A DNA stretch of 64,000 bases from Cryptomeria japonica (GCF_030272615.1 NC_081410.1:118971640-119035639), one strand, 5' to 3'. Shown: positions 23,725 to 36,916, counted from the first letter of the stretch. The notes: generated by a model from the letters alone, not told the origin. Program-made: numbers and translations.

Positions 23725-24850
23725 AACTACATATAAGATGAGGATTATAAATGATAAATCTTCAAGGCAACAGTTTCAAGGAATCCAAGAAAAGAAAAGA
23801 GTTTGATACGAATGATGATTCATATCCAAAAGAAGATAACTTTGTAAGAAAGTTGCAAAGAGGCTCGAAAAAGTATAAAGGCAAATTAGTATTCAAATGT
23901 TTCAATTATTGTGAAGTAGGTCATTTATTGGCTAAGTGTCCCCTTAAGGAAAGAAGTGATAAAGAAAAATAATACAAGTCACATCAAAAGAAATATAAGA
24001 AATCAAAGCCTAAGAAAAGTTCATATTCTAAAGAAGTTAACTACTCATCTAATAAATGTGGTAAATGGACCTTTGGAAGTGAATGTGAAAAGGAAAGGGC
24101 TCTCTTCATGGCTATGGAAACCCCAAATGGTGGTACAATAAATGTCAATTTCAGAGATGAAGAAGATTTAGATTTTGAGGAAGAGCTATATTATGTCAAT
24201 AAAGAAATCAAGAAAATCAAAAAAAGAATTATGCAAGAGATTAAATCCAAATATAAACTAAAACAAAATCTTTCAAAATCTCAGAAGCTAATCATAGATT
24301 TGAAAATCCAAATAGAAGAAGCAAAGAGGATGAAGATTTAAGGAAAAGAAGATTGAAGGCAAAAGAGAAGGATTGTAAAAATCTTGAAGTGGAAGTGGTA
24401 TCCTTTAGAAAGGATTTGGGAAAAGAAAATGGCCAATTGAGTATGAATGCGAAGTTTGGAAAAAGAACTATGATCCTAGATGAGATCATAAATAGCCACA
24501 TATCACCGCACATCAAGACCGTTATTGGATTTGATGAAAGTCAAAACAATAAGGCTATTGAATAGTCCATGAAGACAACTGCAAATGATCTAGATGAGAA
24601 TAGCTTCAAAAGTTCAAGATATCAGTAGTTCAAGATGACTAAGGATAGCAAGAAAGAAGATGATAGGTTCATCCAAGCTCACCAACCAAAGAGGAGATTT
24701 GAAAGACTAAATTGAGGAGGCCAAGAATACAATACAAGGTTAAATTATTCTTTTCCTAGTTATTATTTTAACTGCAATCAATTTGATCATAAGACAGTAG
24801 AATGTAGAAGGTTTCCTACACAAAGGAATAACTTTGTGATCATAAATACA
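23720..24850 (+). pseudogene. Old copia gag, 3' part, with two decayed zinc knuckles
   Basis: Continues the gag fragment left of the LINE. A first knuckle reads KCFNYCEVGHLLAKCP at about 23,897-23,944 (Cys/His pattern damaged). A charged coiled-coil-like stretch follows (EEELYYVNKEIKKIKKR). A second knuckle-like string CNQFDHKTVECRRFP lies near 24,775-24,818. No pol sequence follows, so the element is truncated here. Confidence 0.6.
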
Positions 24851-25424
24851 TTTGCACCTTGTTTAATTTCACTGTTGTTTGTTATAAATGCATCAATTTT
24901 AAAAATATTATAGATATTTAAACATATTATTTATGAATCTTGAAAAATTATATCTTCTATAAAGTTTTATCATCTTTTAACAAATCTGTCCCACTTATAG
25001 TCAGTTTTTTTCTTTCATTAGTTTCATTTTAGTTTCCAAAGTCTCGAGCTTTTAAACTCTAGAAAAAACAAACAACTAACTTATAATTTCTTCACCTAAC
25101 TCTAGTTATCTTTTTTGCAATAGTTGAAGTGTAGTGTTGAAAGCCTTACAAACAATAAAAAATGTAACCAAAACATTCCTTGTATTAAATTTTGGAAAGG
25201 GAGATATTAACTTAAATTATGCCTTGAGATATACTTTTTCTTCGGAGTTTTAAATGGTATGTGTTGATGATTTCCCTACCTTGATATTGTATTGGTTAAT
25301 CTCATAAAACTAAAATTGGAATGGAAAGTCATAGTGTCACCCAATTAGAATAGTATGTGGTATTGGGGTGGGGTTAACTACACCAACCCACATTAACCTT
25401 GTTGTAAGGCTTCTCAAAGTAAAA
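24851..25424. other. AT-rich spacer, nothing recognised
   Basis: Stop-rich AT sequence between the truncated copia gag and the lower LTR of the minus-strand copia; no supported feature. Confidence 0.4.
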
Positions 25425-25842
25425 TGTAAATATAGTTGCAAGAGAGTATAATAGAATAATAAAATATAGAAATATAGAACGATAAAATATATTGGGATTA
25501 AAATAAACGTGTTATAGATTTTTAGCTCTATTTGGTACACTCTTCACAAAAAACAAACTAATAGTTCAATTTTTTTTTCATAAAAATACTACAAAAGCCT
25601 ATTTATAAGAGCTTTAACTCTATCTTTTTTAAATAACAAAAAATAGGGTATCACAACTATCTTACAAATTTCTTATATATAAAAAATCTAAGTAGTTACT
25701 TTTGTATATATGATGCAAAGACAATTTCAAAGTTATATACATCAATATCAAAAACCAAATAAACAAGCTACGTGACCTAAAATAAATCATAAACTCTTCC
25801 TTGATCTATCTATAGGAGGAGCCCATATCAAAGGACAATAAC
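25425..25842 (-). repeat. Lower (3') LTR of the minus-strand copia, split by the gypsy element
   Basis: By eye it aligns with 43,794-44,236 over its whole length with many differences. Shared words include AAAATATAGAAAT, TTCACAAAAAACAA, AAGAGCTTTA-CTCTAT and ACTAAAGGACAA/CAAAGGACAA. Its last six bases (TTTACA) lie beyond the gypsy element at 35,744-35,749. Confidence 0.65.
25838..25842. repeat. Target-site duplication ATAAC (left) of the gypsy element
   Basis: Identical to 35,739-35,743 directly after the 3' LTR. Confidence 0.93.
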
Positions 25843-28484
25843 TGTCACGACTCGAATTAGACCTTAGTTAGATTTATTTATTATGTCAGATACCTTTTGA
25901 TTAACTTTTAATAATGATAGATGATATTGTGTGGTTTAGTGACAATGATGATGGTTAGTTATTTTATGATGATAATGTTTTAATGATACTTTACTGTTAT
26001 GATTAATAATACTTAATAATGATGTTTTATTGATATGATGTCGTTATTTAATGACGATAAATAATAATGTTATGATGTTAATATTTTGCTAGATTTTTAT
26101 GTAATGGGATCTGACGATTTTTTGTCAAGTATAAGTTGCAGGGTAACCGTCGAAGGCGGACATATGATCGAGGAGGGGTTTTTCTAGCTCGCCAGTAGCA
26201 ACCTAAGTATTGGAACCTTGTGCAAAGTACCCAATTAGATAAGCAATTAGTAAATTAAATTAGGGAGTCTAAAATATATTGATAAAATAAAAATAATAAT
26301 AAGGATAAATTATTAAATATACAAGTATTTAATATTACAATCAAGCTAGAAATAATTATAAAATAATTATTTAAAAGAGAGTAAATAAACTAATTAGTTG
26401 AGTAATTAAAAATAAAATTATTTGATAATTAAATTATAAAATATAAAAGATATTTAAGATATAATATCTTATAAATACTAAAATTAGAGGACTAATTAAA
26501 ATAAATAATGAGATTAATTCAAGAAATTAATTAAAATATTAATTAATAAATTAAAATAAATGATCAAGGCATGCAAAAATACAATGTTGGAGTAAACTTG
26601 TGTACTAAAAATATAAACGATATGTGAGAGCCTAATAATTAATGATTTTCTTAAAAACTAAATCTTTAACAAATTGTAATTTAATAAAATCAATTAACTA
26701 TTTTGTGAGTTCTAATTTTAATAATTAGTTTTATTTTAAGAATTTAATCATGCAAACAATTAAATTTTATTTTTAGAGAATTCAATGTTTATAAATATAG
26801 GAATAAACCTGTTATTTGATCATTCCAATTCTTTTTGAGCTTCTTGATTCGTGTGATTGCTATGAAGTCGACAAGGTAGATTGAAGAGATTGTCTGAAAT
26901 TTGGGAAACGCCTGTGATTCTTCTTTCTCACAGTCAGGTTCATTTATTTTTCATATTTAATTTGAGCCTTAATTTGATCTTTTTCTTTAAAAATTGGATA
27001 TTGTGGATTTAATGCTTGTTTGTTTGATGTGTCAGTTGTGTTGTCAATGCCATCTTCTCGATGTATCTTAAAAATTAGAAACTGGGTTTTGGGGAAATTT
27101 AATGGGTTTTTGCATTTTAAATATTTCTGATTACTGTGAAAATTTCAAAGAAATTGGGATTTGGGTTTTTAAGAAATGACTGAAACATTACGACTATATT
27201 TGGAAAGTCTTGATAGTGGTAAATTCTAACATCAATATTGATTTAAGAATTTTTAAGAAAAGAATAAAAGCAATAAAAATATTTAATAATATATATATAT
27301 ATATATATATATTAGGAATTGATTTTAAAGATTATATTAACTTAAATAGAGATTCTTAATTTAGAATTATTGAAAATATTAAAATTAAATTTTGATTTGA
27401 GGAAATTATATTATAAAGGGAAAATTTATAAAAATCTATAAAGAAAACATATAATAATATTATTCTGACATTAATCCGCGGAGGGTTAATTATTTTTCTG
27501 TCTATGAGGGATGATTATGGAACGAGAGTGCTTGTTTATGGGCTAACTAGGGAAGCGTGATTTTCTTCACCTCCCCAATAGGGTAATGATGGCCATCATA
27601 TTTATTTATTTATTTTTCTCCCTGCCATAACACATGTAGTTAGTTCAACCAGGATGGGTTGTTAGTTCTACATGATTGCACAGGATTCCTTTACTACCAG
27701 TTGGTATCGGCTTGCTAGGATACTCCGTCGTGAGGGACGGGAGCTTATCAAGAGCACCAGGAAGCTTATGCTTCATTTGGTTGGGCGGATAAAACGCCTA
27801 GGTCATATGTCCGTCATCCGGTTTGCGAGAGGAGGTTATCCAGGTCAAACGGAGGCGACACATCCAGAGACAAAGAAAGTCAGAGATTCCAGATAAAATT
27901 TTATGTAATAATTAAAGATGTATATTTTATTTCATTGTAAAGACCAGAATGGTCGCATGTAGAGGTTATGAAAAAGGACCTATAAAGGTCACATGATGTA
28001 AAGCGACAAGAAGTCGCCATGCAATGTAACTGACAAATAAAAAAGAAGAAGAAAAAGGGCTACTAACATACTAACCCACTAACATGCATGATTTACTTTC
28101 TTAGATTAGTTTTCATTTACGCATGCACGCATATTTAATTATCTGGGAGATTATTTAATTATGAGTTTTTGCATGTTAATTTAATTCGTAATAATTTCAT
28201 GCATATGATTTACGCTACTCATGCGCACACGTAACTCGACATCGTAACTAATTATGGTTTGCATTCTATTGGACCTCATACGTAATTTTAGATTGTTATT
28301 GTTTGCATGCACATTTAATTCCTACATGTTATTTATGAGTTGCATGGTTGTTCAGTTACTTATCTATTACTTGCATGTTAATAATTATTGCTTTTGCATG
28401 TGTAATAATGGTTAATTTAATAATTAATTAAAACAATGAGTTTAAGTTTGGTTTAACTAGGGTTAGGACAAGTGGGTCCTTACA
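25843..28484 (+). repeat. 5' LTR of the gypsy element
   Basis: It starts TGTCACGACTCG and ends GGTCCTTACA. It contains a (TA)n run near 27,290-27,312 and a 74-codon open frame (27,672-27,896, beginning MIAQDSFTTSWYRLARILRR) that is also open in the other LTR (34,926-35,150). The frame has no recognised domain and may be fortuitous. Confidence 0.95.
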
Positions 28485-28487
28485 TTT

Positions 28488-28500
28488 TGGTATCAGAGCC
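28488..28500 (+). promoter_or_regulatory. Primer-binding site of the gypsy element
   Basis: TGGTATCAGAGCC lies three bases after the 5' LTR and matches the 3' end of initiator tRNA-Met. Confidence 0.92.
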
Positions 28501-28577
28501 AAGTTTAAAAACTAGGACCTTGAGCCTTCTATGCTAAGACTTAGTTTGTTGACTTTCAGGATACCTAATAGGCCAAC

Positions 28578-29660
28578 ATGGTGCAAACAAGGAACAAAGC
28601 TGGACCTAGCAATAGTGGACCCAACAATAATGAGAGGTTGGAACAGATATTTGAACTACTCAACTGTTAGGGAGCCCGAATGGATAGTATGGAACAAGAT
28701 ATACGAAGGGTTCTTAATGGGAATCCTAGGATTGAGTTAGATGAAATACCCAGAGTAGAGGAAGTGAGACTACCTAGAGTGGAAGTGGAACCTCCTAGAG
28801 GCAGAATATCAGAAGAACTGGGCAAGGACCTTAAGAAAGTGACCCCACCAAAGTTTGACGGGAAAATCATAGGTGACAGTGCAGAGGCATGGATCATAGA
28901 GATGGAGAAGTACTTTCTGCTTAGAGACTTATCTGATGAGAGTAAAGCTATATGGGTTGCCTACCAACTCTTAGGAGAAGCTGCTACTTGGTGGGACAAT
29001 GAGAGAGCACAACATAACTTTCAACCCAGAGAACTTACTTGGAACCTTTTCCTTCAACTTTTTCAAAGCAGGTGGCTCCCACAACACTTCTTCAATAGTA
29101 AGATAAAGGAGTTTCAAAAACTAACTCAAGGAAACATGACAGTGACTCAATACTGGGAAAAGTTCTCACACTTGATAAAGTATGTGCCACAATACCAGAC
29201 AAATGAGAACTTTAGAATCTGCAAGTTCATCTTAGGATTGCAACCGCAAATAGGAGCAGAAGTGGAAATGCATAGTCCAGAGACCATGGCAACCGCATTT
29301 GAGAAGGCAACTATGCAAGAACAAAAGTTAATACAGATATATGAAGCTAGAAATAACAGAAACTAGGAGTTAAAGAAGAGAAAGTTTCAGAACAATAATC
29401 AGAATGATGGAACTCAACATATCAGGAACCTGAAGAGGAACAATACTGGGGACAATAAGGGTCAGAACTTCAATAAGAACTTCAACAATAGAGGAAACAA
29501 TAATTATGGCAATAATAGGTACAATGATAGAAATAACAATGGGAAGGATAAGCCAGAGTATAAGATGGGACCCAGAGGTGGATGTTTCATCTGCAGAGGA
29601 AAGCATTATGCTAATCAGTATGATCAACGCACAGTGGAAAAAGGAAGAGAAATACAGCCA
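28578..29660 (+). pseudogene. Gypsy gag with degenerate zinc knuckle
   Basis: The natural start is probably the ATG at 28,578 (MVQTRNKAGP, a common opening in this family). TAG at 28,668-28,670 interrupts it after 30 codons. The capsid domain follows in the same frame: KVTPPKFDGK, AEAWIIEMEKYF, YQLLGEAATWW, TQYWEKFSHL and FILGLQPQI. A second TAG at 29,364-29,366 precedes an Asn/Arg-rich linker. The zinc knuckle reads CFICRGKHYANQY: the last Cys is Tyr (29,619-29,621), and there are only three residues between the second Cys and His. Confidence 0.88.
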
Positions 29661-31260
29661 CATCACCAGATTCATGCCGCAGTTGACAATCGCCAAGCAG
29701 ACTTCCAAGCCTCGCCTATCCAACTTGATGGTATTTTTGGTCATGCAGTTTCCATTCTTATAGATACAGGTGCTATTGAATGTTTTGTGGATCCTAGAGT
29801 TGTATCTAAGTTAAATGTTAAGCCTGGTTATATGTCTAAACCTTGGAATGTTCAATATGGGAACCGGGCAGAGCGGAGGGTAGACCAATGTTTGATATGC
29901 AGTGAATTACTACTTCCCAACTTCCTCACTGAAGTAAATCTTTATGTAGCTCCATTAGGAAGTTATGATGTCATCTTAGGAATCAATTGGTTGACCGAGC
30001 ATAAGGCTATAGTAAATTGTGAGGATAAACTTGTGGAGTGTTTTGATGACTTAGGCAATCAAATAAAGATACAAGGGGATAAGAAGCCTTTGCAACTTAG
30101 ACAAATTTCTACAATGCAACTTAAGAAGGCCCAAAGGAAAGGTTGTGAAATTTACTCAGTGCACATTAAGGATCTAAGGGAGGATAACATGGGACTTGAT
30201 ACACACCCTATCCTTCAAGAGTTCCAAGATGTCTTCCTAGAGGAATTGCCAGGATTGTCACCTAAGAGGGAGTTTGATTTTACTATTGACTTGCACCCAG
30301 GGACTGAACCCCAATCTAAGGCACCTTACAGGATGGCAACCACGGAGTTATACGAGCTAAAGGTGCAGTTGCAAGAGTTAATGGACAAGGGTCTAATTAG
30401 GCCCAAGTGTGTCACCATGGGGAGCACCCGTAATCTTCGTCAAGAAGAAGGATGGTACACTCCACTTATGCACTGATTATAGAATGTTGAACAAAGTCAC
30501 CATCAAGAATAGGTACCCACTCCCTAGGATTGATGAGTTGTTTGATCAAATGAAAGGTGCAAAAGTTTTCTCCAAGATTGATCTCAGGTCTGGGTACCAT
30601 CAGCTTAGAATAAGGGATACAGATATACAAAAGACAGCTTTTAGAACTCATTATGGACATTATGAGTTTGTGGTGTTACCCTTTGGATTGACAAATGCTC
30701 CTGCAGCCTTTATGAACCTTATGTACAGTGTTTTTAGAGATTGTCTAGATGACTTCGTCCTGATTTTCATAGATGATATCCTCATCTATTCCAGATCTAT
30801 AGAGGAGCATGAGAAGCATTTGAGAATAGTCTTGCAACGACTAAGGGAACATAAGCTCTATGGTAAATTGTCTAAATGTGCCTTCTTCCAAAAGAAAATA
30901 CACTACCTAGGGCACATCATTTCCAAAGATGGAGTCTCCGTCGATCCTGAGAAGATCAAGGCAATCACAGAATGGCCAGCCCCTCGAAGTGTTCCTAAGG
31001 TTCGCAGTTTCATGGGGTTAGCTGGATACTATAGGAAGTTTGTAGAAGGGCTCTCTAAGATTGCAGCTCCTATTACTACACTCCAAAGGAAGGGAAGAAA
31101 ATTTGATTGGATGGAAGAATGTGAGCAAGCCTTCAACTTATTAAAATAGAAGTTGACATCAACACCTATACTTACCATACCCGACCCAAATGGACCATTC
31201 ACAATTATCACCGATGCATCAGGAGAGGGAATAGGAGGAGTATTAATGCAAAACGAATAG
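29661..31260 (+). pseudogene. Gypsy protease, reverse transcriptase and start of RNase H
   Basis: The aspartic protease site ILIDTGAIECFVD is intact (about 29,755-29,793). DVILGINWL and FQDVFLEELPGL lead into RT. One extra A near 30,405 shifts the frame just before [17 protein letters not shown] blocks are [48 protein letters not shown] and the polymerase centre [11 protein letters not shown] (catalytic aspartates kept). RNase H opens with FTIITDASGEGIGG after a TAG at 31,147-31,149. A further TAG lies at 31,258-31,260. Confidence 0.92.
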
Positions 31261-33018
31261 GTGGTAGCTTATGAGTCCAGGAAGTTGAAGATACATGAAG
31301 TCAACCATGCACCGCATGATTTAGAATTAGTTACTATTGTTCATGCCCTCCAAATGTGGAGACACTACCTTTTGGGTAAGCCCTTTGAGCTAAAGACTAA
31401 TCATCATGGGTTACGGTACATCTTTACCCAACCAAATTTGAATGCAAGGCAGAGAAGGTGGTTAGAGTTCTCAAGTGAGTACAATTTTGGGATAGATTAC
31501 ATCAAAGGGAAAGAAAATCTAGTGGCTGATGCTTTAAGTAGAAGAAGACACCTAGCAATGATAGCCACCACCCGGACTACCTTGAGACAACAAGTGTTGG
31601 ATAATCTTCAAGGGGATGAGCACTATGACCTAGTCAAAAATGCCTTAGAGTCTAATCATTCTGACCACCATTTTGATGGGTACATGTTGGAACCAGATGG
31701 ACTTCTTAGATACATAAGGAGGATGTATATTCCCAATAAAGGGGGATTAAGGGATTTGATCTTAGAGGAGATGCATAACGTACCATATGCTGGACACCCT
31801 GGTGTGAATAAGATGGTTGCAGATATGAAATCGTTATACTTTTGGCATGGACTTAAGAAGGATGTGGTAACCTATGTAAGGCAATGTTTTGAATGTCAAC
31901 GAGTCAAGGTTGAGCATATGCATCCGGCAGGGTTGTTATTTTCGCACCGTGTACTGAATTACAAGTGGCAAGTCATTAGTATGGATTTTATCCAAGGATT
32001 ACCTATGTCTAGATATAAGCATGACATGATACTAGTTGTGGTAGACAAATTGACCAAAGTAACTCACCTCATACCCAGAAATCTTAAGGATGGATCAGTA
32101 ACCCTAGCACAAAAGTTTGTTAAAGAGATCTTTCGGTTACATGGGGTACCTGAGACAATTATTTCAGACAGGGATGTGAGAATGACTTCACGGTTTTGGA
32201 CCACCCTGAATGCAGCTTTGGGGACAAGGTTGAACTTTAGCACAGCCTATCATCCTCAGACAGATGGACAGACTGAGAGGGTAAATCAGGTAGTAGAAGA
32301 CCTATTAAGGATGTATTGTATGGACCAACAGCACAAATGGGAGGATTTTCTTGCCTTAGTGGAGTTTTCATATAATAACTCCTATCACTCCTCTATAGGC
32401 ATGGCACCATTTGAGGCTCTTTATGGACGTAAGTGTAGGACACCTGTTAGCTGGGACCAGGTAGAAGATAGAATTTTAATTGGACCAGAATTACTCAAGG
32501 AGATGGAAGAACATATGATATTAATAAAAGCTAGACTTAAGGAAGCAGCTGATAGACAGAAGAGCTATGCAGATAAGAATAGGACCTTTCGACAGTTTTC
32601 AGCAGGAGATAAGGTCTTTCTAAGAGTGAGACCTCAGAAGAGCTCTATTTCCTTTGGGAAATCTTCCAAATTGGCACCTAGATATGTTGGACCTTTTGAC
32701 ATCCTGGAAGTGGTTAATCCAGTTGCTTACCGACTTGCCCTACCACCAGCTCTTGCCCGGATCCATAATGTTTTTCATGTTTCATTGCTTAAGCCCTACC
32801 ATCCCAATATAAATCATATCCTTGATTGGCATTCACTACAGGTACAGGACCCAGGGGTGGTGCTAGTGGAGCCTACTCGAATCATTGATAGGTGCACTAT
32901 TAAGTTGCGCAAGAGAGAGATTTTACAATATAAGGTCCAGTGGGATCAATATTCAGAGGACAATGCTACATGGGAAAACACTGAGGATATTGAGCGTTCT
33001 TTCCAACATTTATTTTGA
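31261..33018 (+). pseudogene. Gypsy RNase H, integrase and chromodomain
   Basis: RNase H continues with HDLELVTIVHALQMWRHYL and FELKTNHHGL, where Asn (31,399-31,401) stands in place of the catalytic Asp, then PNLNARQRRWLEF. The integrase HHCC finger includes HPGVNKM and CFECQRVK. The core keeps the DDE residues in SMDFIQGLP, ISDRDVRMTS and GQTERVNQ. A GPY/F-like segment (APRYVGPFDILE) is followed by a chromodomain (KLRKREILQYKVQWDQYS, ATWENTEDI), which directs chromovirus insertion toward particular chromatin. The frame ends at TGA 33,016-33,018. Confidence 0.93.
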
Positions 33019-33083
33019 TAGACTCAGTTATTATTTTCATGCATGTTTGTTTTGTAATAAGACATCGGGTCGATGTCTCTTCC

Positions 33084-33096
33084 TAGTGGGGAGGGA
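33084..33096 (+). promoter_or_regulatory. Polypurine tract of the gypsy element
   Basis: TAGTGGGGAGGGA directly precedes the 3' LTR and would prime plus-strand DNA synthesis. Confidence 0.88.
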
Positions 33097-35738
33097 TGTC
33101 ACGACTTGAATTAGACCTTAGTTAGATTTATTTATTATGTCAGATACCTTTTGATTAACTTTTAATAATGATAGATGATATTGTGTGGTTTAGTGACAAT
33201 GATGATGGTTAGTTATTTTATGATGATAATGTTTTAATGATATTTTACTGTTATGATTAATAATACTTAATAATGATGTTTTATTGATATGATGTTGTTA
33301 TTTAATGATGATAAATAATAATGTTATGATGTTAATATTTTGCTAGATTTTTATGTAATGGGATCTGACGATTTTTTGTCAAGTATAAGTTGCAGGGTAA
33401 CCGTCGAAGGCGGACATATGATCGAGGAGGGGTTTTTCTAGCTCGCCAGTAGCAACCTAAGTATTGGAACCTTGTGCAAAGTACCCAATTAGATAAGCAA
33501 TTAGTAAATTAAATTAGGGAGTCTAAAATATATTGATAAAATAAAAATAATAATAAGGATAAATTATTAAATATACAAGTATTTAATATTACAATCAAGC
33601 TAGAAATAATTATAAAATAATTATTTAAAAGAGAGTAAATAAACTAATTAGTTGAGTAATTAAAAATAAAATTATTTGATAATTAAATTATAAAATATAA
33701 AAGATATTTAAGATATAATATCTTATAAATACTAAAATTAGAGGACTAATTAAAATAAATAATGAGATTAATTCAAGAAATTAATTAAAATATTAATTAA
33801 TAAATTTAAATAAATGATCAAGGCATGCAAAAATACAATGTTGGAGTAAACTTATGTACTAAAAATATAGACGATATGTGAGAGCCTAATAATTAATTAT
33901 TTTCTTAAAAACTAAATCTTTAACAAATTGTAATTTAATAAAATCAATTAACTATTTTGTGAGTTCTAATTTTAATAATTAGTTTTATTTTAAGAATTTA
34001 ATCATGCAAACAATTAAATTTTATTTTTAGAGAATTCAATGTTTATAAATATAGGAATAAACCTGTTATTTGATCATTCCAATTCTTTTTGAGCTTCTTG
34101 ATTCGTGTGATTGCTATGAAGTCGACAAGGTAGATTGAAGAGATTGTCTGAAATTTGGGAAACGCCTGTGATTCTTCTTTCTCACAGTCAGGTTCATTTA
34201 TTTTTCATATTTAATTTGAGCCTTAATTTGATCTTTTTCTTTAAAAATTGGATATTGTGGATTTAATGCTTGTTTGTTTGATGTGTCAGTTGTGTTGTCA
34301 ATGCCATCTTCTCGATGTATCTTAAAAATTAGAAACTGGGTTTTGGGGAAATTTACTGGGTTTTTGCATTTTAAATATTTCTGATTACTGTGAAAATTTC
34401 AAAGAAATTGGGATTTGGGTTTTTAAGAAATGACTGAAACCTTACGACTATATTTGGAAAGTCTTGATAGTGGTAAATTCTAACATCAATATTGATTTAA
34501 GAATTTTTAAGAAAAGAATAAAAGCAATAAAAATATTTAATAATATATATATATATATATATATATTAGGAATTGATTTTAAAGATTATATTAACTTAAA
34601 TAGAGATTCTTAATTTAGAATTATTGAAAATATTAAAATTAAATTTTGATTTGAGGAAATTATATTATAAAGGGAAAATTTATAAAAATCTATAAAGAAA
34701 ACATATAATAATATTATTCTGACATTAATCCGCGAAGGGTTAATTATTTTTCTGTCTATGAGGGATGATTATGGAACGAGAGTGCTTGTTTATGGGCTAA
34801 CCAGGGAAGGGTGATTTTCTTCACCTCCCCAATAGGGTAATGATGGCCATCATATTTATTTATTTATTTTTCTCCCTGCCATAACACATGTAGTTAGTTC
34901 AACCAGGATGGGTTGTTAGTTCTACATGATTGCACAGGATTCCTTTACTACCAGTTGGTACCGGCTTGCTAGGATACTCCGTCGTGAGGGACGGGAGCTT
35001 ATCAAGAGCACCGGGAAGCTTATGCTCCATTTGGTTGGGCGGATAAAACGCCTGGGTCATATGTCCGTCATCCGGTTTGCGAGAGGAGGTTATCCAGGTC
35101 AAACGAAGGCGACACATCCGGAGACAAAGAAAGTCAGAGATTCCAGATAAAATTTTATGTAATAATTAAAGATGTATATTTTATTTCATTGTAAAGACCA
35201 GAATGGTCGCATGTAGAGGTTATGAAAAAGGACCTATAAAGGTCACATGATGTAAAGCGACAAGAAGTCGCCATGCAATGTAACTGGCAAATAAAAAAGA
35301 AGAAGAAAAAGGGCTACTAACATACTAACCCACTAACATGCATGATTTACTTTCTTAGATTAGTTTTCATTTACGCATGCACGCATATTTAATTATCTGG
35401 TAGATTATTTAATTATGAGTTTTTGCGTGTTAATTTAATTCGTAATAATTTCATGCATATGATTTACGCTACTCATGCGCACACGTAACTCGACATCGTA
35501 ATTAATTATGGTTTGCATTCTATTGGACCTCATACGTAATTTTAGATTGTTATTGTTCGCATGCACATTTAATTCTTACATGTTATTTATGAGTTGCATG
35601 GTTGTTCAGTTACTTATCTATTACTTGCATGTTAATAAGTATTGCTTTTGCATGTGTAATAATGGTTAATTTAATAATTAATTAAAACAATGAGTTTAAG
35701 TTTGGTTTAACTAGGGTTAGGACAAGCGGGTCCTTACA
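33097..35738 (+). repeat. 3' LTR of the gypsy element
   Basis: Same length as the 5' LTR, differing at about 27 positions, of which about 20 are transitions. The 74-codon frame is at 34,926-35,150. Confidence 0.95.
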
Positions 35739-35743
35739 ATAAC
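35739..35743. repeat. Target-site duplication ATAAC (right) of the gypsy element
   Basis: Matches 25,838-25,842. Confidence 0.93.
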
Positions 35744-35879
35744 TTTACATCAAGAAAGAGAAAAATTAAATGGAGACAAGGAAGTACAATAAATATGATA
35801 GATATTAGTAGTGTTCATTGGGATTAAATCCCAAAAATCACCCTTAATCACAACTACTACCATTTAGAACACCTAAATG

Positions 35880-36262
35880 ATCTCTTATACTCAAACATCT
35901 ATTTTGCTAGTGGCTTGGTGAAGATATCTACATACTAATCTTTAGAATAAAACTTAAATAAATATTTCCTTTATTGATTTATTATTTGATAAAATGACAT
36001 ATGGTATCTATATATGCTATATTCTTTTATGAAATATTAGATTCTTGAACATTTCAATTATTGATTTTTCGTCACATAATATTTTCTTCTTGTTTGTGCA
36101 TCAAATCTCCTAACAATCCTCTCATCCAAATTGTTCAACTTTCTACTCCTATTGTTTCTACACATTTTTCTTATGTTAATGAAAAAGTGATAATGATTTG
36201 TTCTTGGATGTCCATGATATTGGACATTTATTCCAAAGTGAAAAATATAACCTAAGGTAGTC
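35880..36262 (-). pseudogene. Copia RNase H remnant (minus strand)
   Basis: Read on the minus strand across frame breaks it gives PISWTSKNK, LLGDLMHKQE, LCDEKSIIEMFKNLIFHKR, VDIFTKPLAK and RDHLGVLNGSS, which are the C-terminal blocks of copia pol in order. Stops and indels are frequent. The homology stops abruptly near 36,262, where the foldback repeat begins. Confidence 0.75.
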
Positions 36263-36329
36263 TACCTATTACATGTGTATAGAAAGATGGGAGACCAAAA
36301 AATGGCCACCATATAGGGCATAATGTGAG

Positions 36330-36916
36330 CATGTTACAATGGAGCTGCATTCTAACATAATCACGTCATGGTTTATTCATGATTAAGCCTAGGATCAATC
36401 AATACCCAACCATAATGTGAGTGTGTTGTAATACACTCACATTTATACAATGAAAAAAGACCTCTCTTTTTCTCTTTCTATATCTCTCTAGCTCACTATA
36501 TATCTCACACTCTCCCTCTTCTTTAGACTATCTACACAAAATAAGTGACATCTACATATGGACATTTACCTCCTTATACTTTAATTTATATTTCATGTAT
36601 ATGGTTTCAAATGTTTGAGAATGATTTTAGATATTTAGAATTTATATTATATATTATAAGTTTTACAAGACCTTATAATTTTTCAATCTTAGTCCAATTT
36701 TAGTAATTAGTGGGCTTCTATCATCTTGTAGTTGTCTAAGGTTAGCTATTCAAAAGAATCATCAAGACTTTCATTAAAAATATGAGGATCTATTCTTATG
36801 CAAGGGACCAAAAAGTGGGATGGGAAAACCACCCATGTTTCTCATAAAGAACTAAGTTCCAAAATAAGATAATAAAAACCTATGAATCAAGAAGATATGC
36901 AAGCCCCATTAGCAAC
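36330..36916. repeat. Left arm of the foldback-like repeat
   Basis: Inverted partner of 39,541-40,110; the inner end AGCAAC at 36,911-36,916 pairs with GTTGCT at 39,541. The outer end is uncertain by about 50 bases. Confidence 0.65.

Larger units (their letters stand above)
25843..35738 (+). mobile_element. Complete Ty3-gypsy chromovirus (Tekay/Del-like), 9.9 kb, disabled
   Basis: Both LTRs are 2,642 bp (TGTCACGACT...CCTTACA) and differ at about 27 positions (about 99% identical by eye), so this is the youngest datable insertion here. The internal order is gag, protease, RT, RNase H, integrase with C-terminal chromodomain, which defines a chromovirus; the large LTRs suggest the Tekay/Del lineage (inference). 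Lesions are in-frame TAG codons at 28,668, 29,364, 31,147 and 31,258, and one extra A near 30,405. It inserted into an LTR of the older minus-strand copia. Confidence 0.96.
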
